The position numbers and the translations under genes were made by a program. Shown piece after piece: positions 43,493 to 54,800 of a stretch of 64,000 bases of DNA. The notes under the pieces are model-generated. The model did no database searches. It saw only the letters and a list, made by a program, of their open reading frames with translations, and was not told the DNA's origin. The stretch spans positions 89,959,960-90,023,959 of the forward strand of contig OX377206.1 of NCBI GenBank assembly GCA_947396885.1, read 5' to 3'. This DNA comes from Heligmosomoides polygyrus polygyrus. Its lineage: Eukaryota > Nematoda > Chromadorea > Rhabditida > Heligmosomidae. Each line of letters starts with the position of its first letter. Position 1 is the first letter of the stretch.

Positions 43493-44259
43493 AACGTCAT
43501 GTCCAAAACGTCATCTGTATACTGGTAACTCATATTCATCCATCCGTGATTCTCATTTTTTTCCGTGATTGTTTAGTTCATCTGCTTCCTGCACGCACCG
43601 TTTCGCTTTCTGCTCTTTTCATCTTCCGTAGATGACGATCTCTGTGCACATTAGGATCTGTATTGGTATTGAATGAAGATCTCTATCATCATCGTCTTCT
43701 TCATTGTTTTTTTCATGTTTGCAACGGTTCATTAGGGTTCAACGCAGCTGAACAAAAATAAAGCAAATGAATTCCAATAACGTTGTAAGGACGGCAGACC
43801 GTGGTTATCAAACCTCCGGTGAGCAAGCTACCTTATCTCAGAATAAAACTCAGGCTGGAGATCCATTAGGTCTACTCCGGCGTAACTACGCACATTGCCT
43901 GCAGCTTCCACTGCGTGCCATCCCATTTCATTGGTTTGCTCGACTGGTCTTCAACAATGCTTCCATCCGTCCATGTCGCGTGCCAAAGTAACCCAGTATG
44001 ACCTCCTACTCAGTCCTTGTAGCTTGACGAAGAATGAGCTAATACGCGATGCTTTTCGATCAGAACTTCTGCGAGTGAAACAGATCTGTGTAATGCCTTA
44101 TTGGGGACCCTGGTGTTGCTTTGCCATTCCAGTCAGTAAGGTAGAACCTCAGTCGGCATGAAATCTACCAATATCGATTAGGCGACACAGACAATCGATA
44201 TTGACAGCTTTCAAAAATCCGCGCCGCACATCCACTGAACGTAGAATTACGCCTTAAAA
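43493..44259. other. GPCR 3' region and intergenic sequence
   Basis: Contains the AATAAA at 43757. At 44168-44205 a short inverted repeat (AATATCGATTAGGC / CAATCGATATTG) resembles the one at 61005. No gene is recognised. Confidence 0.4.
43757..43762 (+). terminator. Candidate poly(A) signal of the GPCR gene
   Basis: An AATAAA hexamer lies about 265 bp after the GPCR stop codon in otherwise unremarkable 3' sequence. It is the first canonical hexamer I noticed on this strand. Confidence 0.5.
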
Positions 44260-45480
44260 TCTTGCTCTCTCCTATTCAGTCCTTGTGTTAGGTCGCTGGT
44301 CAGCTGATAAATGGAGCTCGTCAACATGGAGGTGCTCATTCGAGCCAGTGTTGATCAAGTACTCTATTCATTGAGTGATTAAACGAATCCATGAATGTCA
44401 CCATCGTAAACTTCAGTTCTAAGTCGGTCCTCCAAACAAACGATCGAAATCAGAGAGCAATCGCTTTGTTTATCTAATGCTCAGTGTTGTGAGCATCACG
44501 TCAGGGAGAACTGTGCAGTTGCCGACTTTCGATCTTCACTCCCACATCTTTCTGTTGTAAATCTCACATGAAGTTTTGGAAGAAGAGAGCTTCGGGGATA
44601 TGGTATCTCCCTGCCGTACCCCTCTCTTCACGACGATGACGAAGTCGCTGTAGAATGGTGAGGTCTTGGTCTTGAATCCACTGTACAGCTCTCGAGCTTT
44701 CGAAGGACTCTGATGTACTGAGTAGGAACACCCTGAGTGAACAGGGCGTCGATGACCGCTTCAGTCTCGACGGAGTCGAATGCCTTCTTCAGGTCGATGA
44801 ACGTACGGCACAGCGGCAGCTTGTACTCTCGCGACACTTCGATGAGCTTCGTAATGGCGTGTATGTGGTCGATTGTGCTGAATCCTCTCCGAAATCCTGC
44901 CTGCCCGCATGGTCGACGTTCTTCCAACGTTCTGCTAATCCTATTCAGGATTGGTTGAGCGAACAGCTTGTAGACTGCGGACAACAGGAAGCTCGGGCGA
45001 TGATTGCCAATGTCGCCGTTTTTGTACAGCAAGATGTCCTGCTGATCTTCCACTGAGATGGAACCTTGCACTCCGACAGGCATCGTGTGAAGAGCCGCGC
45101 CAGGGTGTTGATGAGCACTGGCGAGAGGTTCTTCAGGTGTCCGGGTCTGATCCTGTCGGGACCGGGTGCTGTACGTTTCTTCACCCGACGAGATGGCGTG
45201 TCGGATCTCGGAAGGGAGCCCAGAGGGAACGATGTATCCATCCTGCGGAAGATGGCATGGGGGCAGGTAGACGTGGCTATCGAAGAGATCGGAATAGAAG
45301 TTGTGGATGACCTTCTCCATGGTCCTTCTGGAAGAGATGACGGTTCCGTCAGGACGTCGGAAAGCGGTCATCTTGGTATTGAAGCTGGCGAAGCTCCGGC
45401 GGGCATTGCGGACGCTCATATCCGTTTCTGCAGCTACAGCCAACACTTACGTTCTTCTCTCCTTAAGATCCTCCTTTATC
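44260..45480 (-). pseudogene. RTE reverse transcriptase corpse between the two genes
   Basis: Minus-strand pieces in order: NARRSFASFNTKMTAFRRPD, TMEKVIHNFYSDLFDSHVYL, ..GDIGNHRPSFLLSAVYKLFA, EERRPCGQAGFRRGFSTIDH and LCRTFIDLKKAFDSVETEAV (palm motif A). Then RGVRQGDTISPK (motif B) and a decayed region down to about 44260, where LLSDFDRLFGG is still visible. The FADD motif is lost and several frameshifts are present. It probably belongs to the same RTE family as the 10.4 kb fragment. Confidence 0.85.
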
Positions 45481-45690
45481 GCCGTTCTGCATAGCTTTTC
45501 CAGCTTAAACAACCTTCTCCATTCTATGTTAAATAAGAAAGTCGATCAAGCGGCACATAGACTCTCTAGGGTGCTGTTATTTCGTATGAAAGATAAAAAG
45601 GACGAAAATGGCTAGTTGAGTTTGTCATTCTGCCTGGTTTATTGAACTACCTCATGCTCATTAACCATGAAAACTTTATAGCACATCAAT

Positions 45691-45696
45691 TTTATT
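45691..45696 (-). terminator. Candidate poly(A) signal of the cbs gene
   Basis: TTTATT on the plus strand (AATAAA on the minus strand) lies about 120 bp after the CBS stop codon. Confidence 0.5.
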
Positions 45697-45814
45697 GGGG
45701 CAATCACATCGAATACAATCCCATTAATACCGCTGCTGTTTGAAGACTACGGAACATCACAGTCGATATGGACGGAAATCGATAATCATCTTTAACAACG
45801 AATCAATAATCGTC

Positions 45815-45878
45815 TCACGACGAGCCATACACGTTGAAGTGTCTGACCATCATCCAGTCGTTGTTGACAAACTTCGTC
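45815..45878 (-). CDS. cbs-1: cbs final exon and stop
   Basis: After TTCAG it completes a Leu codon and reads [20 protein letters not shown] then TGA, the expected KFLSDRWM-type C-terminus with no Bateman domain following. Confidence 0.93.
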
Positions 45879-48800
45879 CTGAACGAAGGTTATACTACGG
45901 AGTACTAGCCGTCATTTCTGGTTCAACATGGAAGCGCAACTCACAAGTAGTTCCTAACACCATCTGGAAGAATAGCGACGACGTTCTTGTCAGCTGGAAG
46001 TCCACGAGCAACTTCGAGCGCAGCGTGCACGTTAGAGCCAGAAGAACCACCGCACAGAATTCCTTCTCTGCGGATAAGATCGCGCGCCACCTCGAAGGAC
46101 TCCTTAAAAATGCTCCTCATTTCATTAAAAAATAAATTTATGTGCCTAAATCTCTATGCAAATGTAAATTCTTTATTCGTTCATCATATGGATGCGTCGC
46201 AATTTTTTTCACAAAATCAGATCTGGACAAAGGATAAAGAGTAAACGACGGCGTTACTCAACCACTTTTGGGATGCGCCACGAATTCTACTTCTACGGCA
46301 TGTTGTGGAGGCAACTTAATGCCAATCTGGCCTTTGAATTTCTTTTCGGAGGCCAGACATTGGGAAAGCCAAAGTTTCTTTTTCTTCCCGTATAAGTTTG
46401 ATTCCAAGTCATCGACAATGGAGGAGTGGAGGGTCTGGGGATCTATCCTAGTCGGGGGGGGGCACATATCTAAAAATTATGTAACCGTTTGACCTGAGAT
46501 TCACGGAACAGCTTCAGGCGCAACATAGGACCCAGAAAACAATAGATAAATAAAAACCAGGAAACAAACAAATTGTAGCGGTTGTAAAGACATCGACGAG
46601 CAAATTCTATCACAGTGAGGGGGCACATAACCTTGTCTGATTACAACCGCGGCGAAACAGAATGTAATTTTTTGCGAATTTTGCCAGCTTAAGTTCTATT
46701 TTGTCCTAAGGAAGCCGCTCCATGAGTCTCAAGTCAATTTGTTACATAATTTTAGAGTTATGTGCCCCCAGAATAGGATAGATCCGGGCCTGGTTGAAGT
46801 GGGCGAGAAATCCGAACCAAGATACTGAAATCCAATGCAAGCGACAGCCGGCGCCTCCTCAGACTGCGCTGTAACGCGCTTATATCAACCACATTCGTCT
46901 GAATGCTGCACCAGTAATTTCCTCGTTACATGTCCCGAATGTGAGTAGCATTGGAATATGGAAACGCTCCAGACAGTCAGACCGCATCGAATGAATGTGC
47001 CCTTCAGAGAAGAGCTGTAGGTCGACATCCTGGTTGGCTGGCGTGTTTAGTCGGAGCCCTGCTTGGTTGTGATTGGCTGGCGTTTTCGCACCTCCCAATG
47101 CTGTCCACCTTCGCGGCATGTACCATTCCCTCAATCCCTTCGATATCTTCTTCCCTATATACTGACCGACATACAACAACAAAAAACGATTTAAAAAAAA
47201 GCAGGCGCTTTGCCGCGACAGCGAATTACTCATCATCATCGCACAAAGACACCTCTTCTGAATTTGTACTCTTGATGCGCGAGAGACTTTTGGAATACGT
47301 CTTCTGAATCTGTACGCTCGTTGCAGACCCTTTCCTATGCCCGTTCGCTTATCCGTAATACCAGTAATACTCTCATCGTCGGAGCGTTCCACATGCCCAG
47401 CTGAAAGTGGATGCAGAACTGGTCGTTAGTGTGGTCTGCATGGGGAGACGGGAGCGCAGTTGACCAATCGGGTCGCATCTAGCCGGTGTACCACCCAGAA
47501 GGGACGTGGTGCACTGCTTGGCTGGCATGTGTTCGGTCGGCCGATGATCTGATTAGCGGTGATTGACTGGCGCATTTACACTCCCTTATGTAACCGATAT
47601 TAGCTACTAGAACCACTATAAACACCGCGGATTTCTTCATTTCTTAAATAACCCGCTACAATGTACACAAACGATAAAAGGATAAAGGGCGGAGTGACTC
47701 AAGCGCCACGTATTCTACTTCTACGGCATGTCGTGGAGCCGAAATGAATGGGTATTTTGCCACACAGTAACTTGCGGTGGCGAGCGAGCCGATGAACAAA
47801 TCCTACCCAAACAAGTCTGGTACAAGTTCACCAACCCCGGAAGGATGGAAGACTTGGCTGGCCTGGGCGGGAAACCCGAACCAGAAACCTGGCATCGGGT
47901 GCAGGCGACAGCCGGCACCTCCTCCGACTGCGCTACACGCACCCATAATGTACGTATTTCAGCAAAATGAAAACAATCGATACCTTATCTGTCGATTTCA
48001 ACCACTTATCGACCACATTTCGATTGAGAGTTCCAGGAACGAAGTCATAGCCAACACCTTCCACCTCGTAGAATGCAGTTTCTCCCTTATTAGGATCGGC
48101 GAGAATTGAGCCCTCTGGGTCCACACCAACCACCTGAATGGCAGACATTGTCGATGGTCAGGATCTAATCAAGTGGGCTAGAGATAAGGAGTGTCACTCA
48201 CGATGCAGTTCGGAATCTTCTCCTTGATTTTCTTCGCGACACCAGTCACCGTTCCACCGGTTCCAGCGCCAATTACCTACAAAAAGGCTGAATATCTAGG
48301 TTCATCAAACAGTTGGGGGAACTCTAGGACCGTCATCATGCACTCACCACGTAATCGACATTGCCATCCAGCGCATCAATTATCTCCTCAGCTGTCTGTT
48401 CATAGTGTGCCATCGGATTTCCAAGGTTGCGATACTGTATGTCAGATAGTAATTTAGTGCAGTAGACACTGTAAAAATCACGAGAGATCTTGTCAAATTC
48501 ACCTGATCAAGAATAATCGCTCCAGGAATCTCCTTCTGAAGTCGTAGAGCCACACCAATATGCGAGAAAGCGGAGTCAAAAGCGGCATCGTTCGGAGTTC
48601 TAACGATGATCGAGCCAAGCGCTTCCATCGTCAGCGCCTTTTCTTTCGACATCTTCTCCGGCATCACAATAATGCATCTGAAGCGGGGATATTTCAGAGT
48701 CGAATTCATCGTAATCTTTCCATTCAGATGTATAGAAGAACCATGCCGAGAACTGACACTAAGAGTCGTTTGAGTAAGTTAAAGAAGTGAATGCACACAA

Positions 48801-51800
48801 TGTCTGGAAGCGTAAAGTGAACAGCGTTGGAGCACGTGGCGCAGTCGGCTGAGGGCGAAATTCTCAGGCGCACCACAAATCGATTCTACAGGTTCGCTTC
48901 GTACCCATATCGTTCGAACCTTCTTTCATTCTCCTGTTTGTTGTATAAGGGTTCGTTTATACTTCGACGCCAAGCGACGTGACGCCACGTATGGCGGCCA
49001 CATTGATCGAGAGACGCGATCGATCAATTTAACCAGTGCACGTGGCGTGGCGTCGCTCAGCGTCAGAAGTATAAACGGGGCCTAACGCACATAATATATA
49101 GATTGAGGTCGTCGTTAATTAATCTCTTCTTGGAGTACGCCACGAACTCTACTTCTACGGGATATCGTAAGTATGCAAATGGCCTATACAACTAATTCCA
49201 ATGGCATGCCTTGGCAGAACAACCCAGTGTTTCATCTTTACCAGACAATTGTGATATCAATCCATCAAAAAGGAGGCTTGGATGGTCTGATCAGGTCCCT
49301 AACCAGTAACCTTAACCGGGCTACATGCGACAGCTGGTGCCTCCCTCGGCTAAGCTCACACCTCTACGCTACATAATAGGTGACAAATTTTTCAGAAAAT
49401 GCAAGACACTGACTTATCCATTCGTTGGCCACTCCAAGAAGCCTTATGCAGGCCAACTAACCAGAAGCACTGATGGACTGATGCCCCCACGATATGATGT
49501 AGAGGTAGAATTCACGGCGCACGCCAATCAAATCTATTCAACGCCATCTTTCTCCTTCACCATTTCATGCGCTACTGCATTCGCAATGGAAGTATTGATT
49601 TTTGTGACTTTCTGGAAAAGTCTAAAATGCTGCTGGAACATGGTGAACTTGCAGGAACACTTCTACTCTTTCTTGGAAATTATTTAAGGGCAAAGCTCCT
49701 CTTCAATTGAATGAAGAGTACGATAATAGAAAAGTCACTTCCACCGGACGACGGTGTAAGGAAAGGGAAAGAAGGAAAGAAAAAAGAGAAGAGACTGAGT
49801 TGAATAACCGATAACTGAATTTCCAAATCATAGATCACTCGCGCCGTTACAGTAGCACAAAACGGCTCGGTGGTTTCACCACTTAAACCAGGCTTGGCTA
49901 CGTTAGCACTTCAACACCCGGCCTGAGTGCGGAATCGAACCTCTGATGCCCGCAAGCGCGTTATTTCTGCACGTATGCGACTACGCCAGTGCGGTTGAAG
50001 ACACCATGTGAAGAAAGATAGCATAGTATAGAACTGTCGATCACGAATTAGACAATGTCATGGAAATGAGAAACTGATAAGCGTGGATATTACTTGATCG
50101 ATTGTTGGGATGCGCCACGCACTCCACTTTTACAGAAGAGTGGTTGCAACCGATGTCTTCTCTAATTAACGTTAAGTTTGTTGTTATACTTGTCTAGAAG
50201 ACAGATTATATAAAAATTGTGGACGTTGGACAAATGAGTGTCCCACACAATCAATATCAATCGATACATCAATTTTTGTGCAACCTCACCGCCAGAGCTA
50301 AGGAACACAGATATGCGAAGGTCGCTGCGACTCCGCACAAACTAACCCAAATCGACTGACGAATTATAATATACAAGTGCTCCGACACGCCTAACGGCGT
50401 GTCTCGCACTTGCGCGCTTCGCGCGACTTTGCAGCATCACTGACCTATGAAAAGTAGTTTTTGTAAAACTTAAAATTCGCTAACATCTAGGACCTGGTGC
50501 GTGCTTTATCGGCATCAAGCCGTTCGCCACTTCGGTACTTTCACCATAGACATTCTCTCCGGACCGTCCATTGATTTGCTCTGCGCAGTACTTCTGTCCC
50601 TCAGGTTGCTCTTTCGCAACCGTTCTCATGCTCAACATCTAGCGTTTCCGGGTATCATTGACATCTCTTCCGAAGCCAGGTTCCTCCTCACTCGTTTCTT
50701 TTTACTGGATCTAATTACTGGTTCGCCTTTACTGGTCTTCCCTTCCCTCTTTAGTTCCCCCACCATCTGGTCCCAACTCCTGGCCCACTTCTTTGTTTCC
50801 ACTTTTAACCCTTTCTGGTCTCTTCTTGCTGGTTTTCCCGTCCTGGCCCCTTCTCCAGGTTGTTCCTTTCCTTCCTGCTCGCTCTCCTGGTAAACCCTAA
50901 AGGTTCCCTTACTGCCCTTCACCACCACATCCTTAGTGGGCCTCCCATGCTAACGGCAGACGGCGGTGAGCATATTCAGAATCAGTACCCTTGTTGCGCG
51001 ACGTAGAGGGACCATGTTCTGGATCCGGAAGCTCAGAAGACCCGCCTTCCGAATTAAGAAACTCAGAAGCGCGCGCAGTCGCCGCTACGTCGAGCCTGAT
51101 GAGGCTATGCATATGGCAGATTCTTTGTTCCCCGTATGAATTCCCTTACGGCTCCCTTCTTGTTGGTTCCTAGTCCTGATCCCGACTCCAGGTCCCTTCT
51201 TCCAGGTAGAACCCCTCCACCTCGGAATCTTCCTTACTACTCTCCCCAATTAAGTAGCTCTCCCACGCTCACATACGACGTCGGCGAGCGAACGCCCATT
51301 GCGTGTCATCGATGTCACATCTTCTAAATCCGTACTCTCTTACTGGCAATGGATCCCCTTACTGATCCTCTTAACTGCTCCCCCCCCCCCCCCTCCCCGA
51401 TTGTTAACTCCCTACTGGTCTCTCCTTAATGCCTAAACCCTTCTTGGTATTACCTCCTGGCCTGCTTCATTGATCCCCCTATCGCCCCCCCCCCCCCCAC
51501 CCCCATCCCGATGCTTCCTCCATGTCGCTACCTCATGGTCGCTGTCAGTTCTCCACCCTCGAAGTCTCCCCTTATACTGTTACACCTTTAGTGGTCTTCT
51601 TAAGCTAATGACACGAAGTCGGCGGCACGGCTTCTGAATCTGGACGCTCAGGAACGCGCGTAGGTGCTGTTGTGTCAAGCAGTAAAGGATGCGCTTCCCA
51701 TGCTGCAATAATTCCCACGTTCAATGGGAAATTTTACCGCGCTGTGGATGATATAGCGTACCTCACTTAGATTAGATCATTCGACCTCTCTCGCTGTGGA

Positions 51801-54800
51801 TGATGCGGCCTACCTCACTTAGGTTAGATCACTCGACCGCTCTCGCATTGGGTGATGCGGCGTACCTCACTGAGGTTAGATCATTCGACCGCTCTCGCTG
51901 TGGGTGATGCGGCGTATCTCACTTAGATTAGATCACTCGACGGACAAACTCTTTTATACATATACAAGTGCTGCGACACGCCTAACGGCGTGTCTCGCAC
52001 TTGCCCGCTTCGCGGGGTGATACAGTTAGTCTTTTTCTCAGGAACTACTCTTGCACAAAGAAAGATGTGTGCTTCAAAAAAATTATTCATAGCGCAACGA
52101 AAATTGTTTAATTTTTACTCAAACATCTCGGTGAATACTACGTTTGATATAGTCTTCCGTCCTGGTGGTAGCCAAATTTTGATCTCTGTCGAACACGTGA
52201 GCACGCCACGTATAGTTGACCATGAGAAAAAACTGGGCTGGGGAGGTATACGCCGACTCTGTCGAATGCTTGTCCTTGACTCTTGTTTATTGTCATTGCG
52301 TAGGCCAAACGCACAGGAAATTGTCTCTTCATAAATCTGCACGGTGAGGTGTCATAGGCAGGTGCCTCCTGCCTCTTAATCCAGATGCCTCTAGCGCGAC
52401 GTAGAGGACCTTTTTTCTGAATCGAGACCTTTAGAAATACGCCTAGTTGCCGTTGTGTCAAGCAGGAGGAGGCTATACTTCCTCTGTAGATCAGCATCCC
52501 ATGTTGAATTCTGAAAGCGCCTGCACGCCGCAGCACGCCGGTGACACAATTCCTTAATTCAGATGCTTCTAGGGCGGCGTAGAGGACCTGTCCTCTGAAA
52601 CCAGCACCTCAGAAGACCCACCTTCTGAATGCAGAGGATCAGAAGCACGCACAGCTGCCGCTGTGTCGAGCATGAAGAGGCTGCGCATATGGCAGATTCC
52701 TTGTTTCGCGTATAAATTTTCTTAGGGCTCCCTTCTTGCTGGTTTCCCGTCCTGGTTCCGCCTCCAGGTCCCTTGTTCCTGGTCGATCTCTCCCCCCCCC
52801 CCTTAGGAATCCTCGTTAATACTCTCCCCAATTAAGTAGCTCTCCCACGCTCACACACAACGACGGCGAGCGAACGCCCATTGCGTGTCATCGGTGTCAC
52901 ATCTTCTAAATCCGTACTCTCTTATTGGTAATGGATCCCTTACTGATCCTCTTAACTGCTCCCCCCTTATTGCTAACTCCTACTGGTCCCTCCTTAATGC
53001 TTCATTGATCTCGCTATCGACCCCCCCCCCTTCCCGATGCTTCCTCCAAGTCGCTACCTCCTGGTCGCTGTCGATTCTCCACCCTCGAAGTCCCCCCTTA
53101 TACTCTCCCCATTTAGTGGTCTTCTTATGCTAATGGCACGAAGTCGGCGGCACGGCTTCTAAATCTGGACGCTCAGGAACGCGCGTAAGTGCTGTTGTGT
53201 CAAGCATTGAAAGGATGCGCTTCCCATGTTGCAGCAATTCCCACGTTCAATGGGAAATTTCGACAGCGCTGTGGATGATACAGCGTACCTCACTTATTAG
53301 ATTAGATAGATCATTCTACCGCTTTCGCTGTGAATGATGCGGCCTTCCTCACTTAGGTTAGATCACTCGACCGCTCCCGCTGTGGGTGATGCAGCGTACC
53401 TCACTTAGGTTAGATCATTCGACCGCTCTCGCTATGGGTGATGCGGCGTACCTAACTTAGGTTAGATCATTCGACCGCTCTCGCTGTGGGTGGTGCGGCG
53501 TACCTCACTTATGTTAGATCATTCGACCGCTCTTGCTGTGGGGGATGCGGCGAATGCGGCGTATCTCACTCAGATTAGATCACTCGACGGACAAACTCTT
53601 TTATATATAGGTGGTGATTCCCAAACCTACTTTTTTAAATTAAAACTTCTCTTGTTAAAACAGATATTGGGACAACGATTCTTAAAAGAAGATCCTTTAA
53701 AGAAGCTGGTTTCCTGGTCGCTGTTCTGACTCCATATTTTTATCTTCTACACTAGCTGCGCTTCTATTGTTCTCCTCGTCGGTTAGCCGTTGTTTTCTGC
53801 TTTTTACTGGGTTACTTAAACTTTTTTAAGCATTCTCTCACTACATTCGCTTCGATTACTAGTTCAAGTGGCTTGGATGCTTACATCTCGCTGTACTGTT
53901 TGTTGTTTTTGTTGTTCTACTAAACAGCCACGCGCAAAAATTTAATTAATTTGCATCCGTAAGTGAATAAGCAATAAATAATTGAAGTCAGTTCCTCCAA
54001 GCCTCAAGTTGCTGGTATCGAAGATGTAAGCTGTTACTACGATGTTTCGTTGGGATTAAAGCTCTAGCGCCGGGCGGGACTCGAACCCGCACCTCCAGTT
54101 GACTGGGCGGGAATGCTCTACACCATTCCACCACCGGCGCTGTTTGATCGATGACAGCAGTGGTTGGCTCATCCCGATATACGGATGAGAGTTGACGGAT
54201 CCCATGAGGAATAGATTTTGTGTTTGATCAAACTGCGCTGATGGTGTAATGGTGTAGAGCATTCCCGCCTGGTCAGCGGGAGGAAATGCAGGTTCGAGTC
54301 CCGCCTGGCGCTGGAGTTTTAATCGCAACAAAGCATCGTTGTAACAGATCAATAATTATTAATATCGTGACATACCCGTATCCTTTGACAGCTGCCGCTA
54401 GCGAGAGACCGATTCCTGTGTTTCCAGACGTAGGCTCGATGAGAGTCATGCCAGGCTTGAGTCGTCCGTCCGCTTCAGCGAGCTCGATCATTCGAAGAGC
54501 AATTCGGTCCTTAGTAGAACCGCCAGAGTTGAAATATTCGCACTTCACAACTAAAAAACCGGTCCGATATTAGGTTGCTCAGTGAAGAAGTGGAGAGCTG
54601 CGTAGCGTCTTCTAGGCTCCTCCTAACCCCAAGGAATTCTGAATTACATATACGGTCACTTACACATGTTGCACTTGATGCCATTTGATTTTGGAATCTT
54701 CTGCAGCTTCACGAGTGGGGTATTGTTGATCGCTTCCAGCACATCCTTCAAGACAGCTGGACGTTCGGGCCTTCAATTAAGATCTCTAACAAATTATAAT

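Larger units (their letters stand above)
51967..53609 (-). mobile_element. Helitron element A with Pif1-type helicase remnant, CBS intron
   Basis: On the minus strand, 52130-52400 encodes [20 protein letters not shown] and [20 protein letters not shown] then SRVR, the C-terminal helicase motifs of Helitron Rep/helicase proteins. The 3' end has the GACACGCC/GGCGTGTC hairpin (51975-51995) and the 5' end TATATAAAAGAGTTTGTCCG (53609). The Rep domain and most of the helicase are deleted. Confidence 0.8.

Noticed and set aside
48191..48457. Plus-strand 88-codon frame
   Set aside because: Antisense shadow of CBS exons 48202-48434.
50632..50928. 98-codon basic minus-strand frame ([20 protein letters not shown])
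   Set aside because: It lies inside non-autonomous Helitron B in low-complexity sequence with a related, non-colinear version in Helitron A; no known domain.
51735..53590. CRISPR-like regular repeats
   Set aside because: The 52-bp units are contiguous without unique spacers, lie in Helitrons, and the genome is eukaryotic.
54236..54313. Functional tRNA gene
   Set aside because: The anticodon loop has a pyrimidine at position 37 and an odd frame. Flanks are shared with other copies, so it is a repeat-family member or pseudogene.
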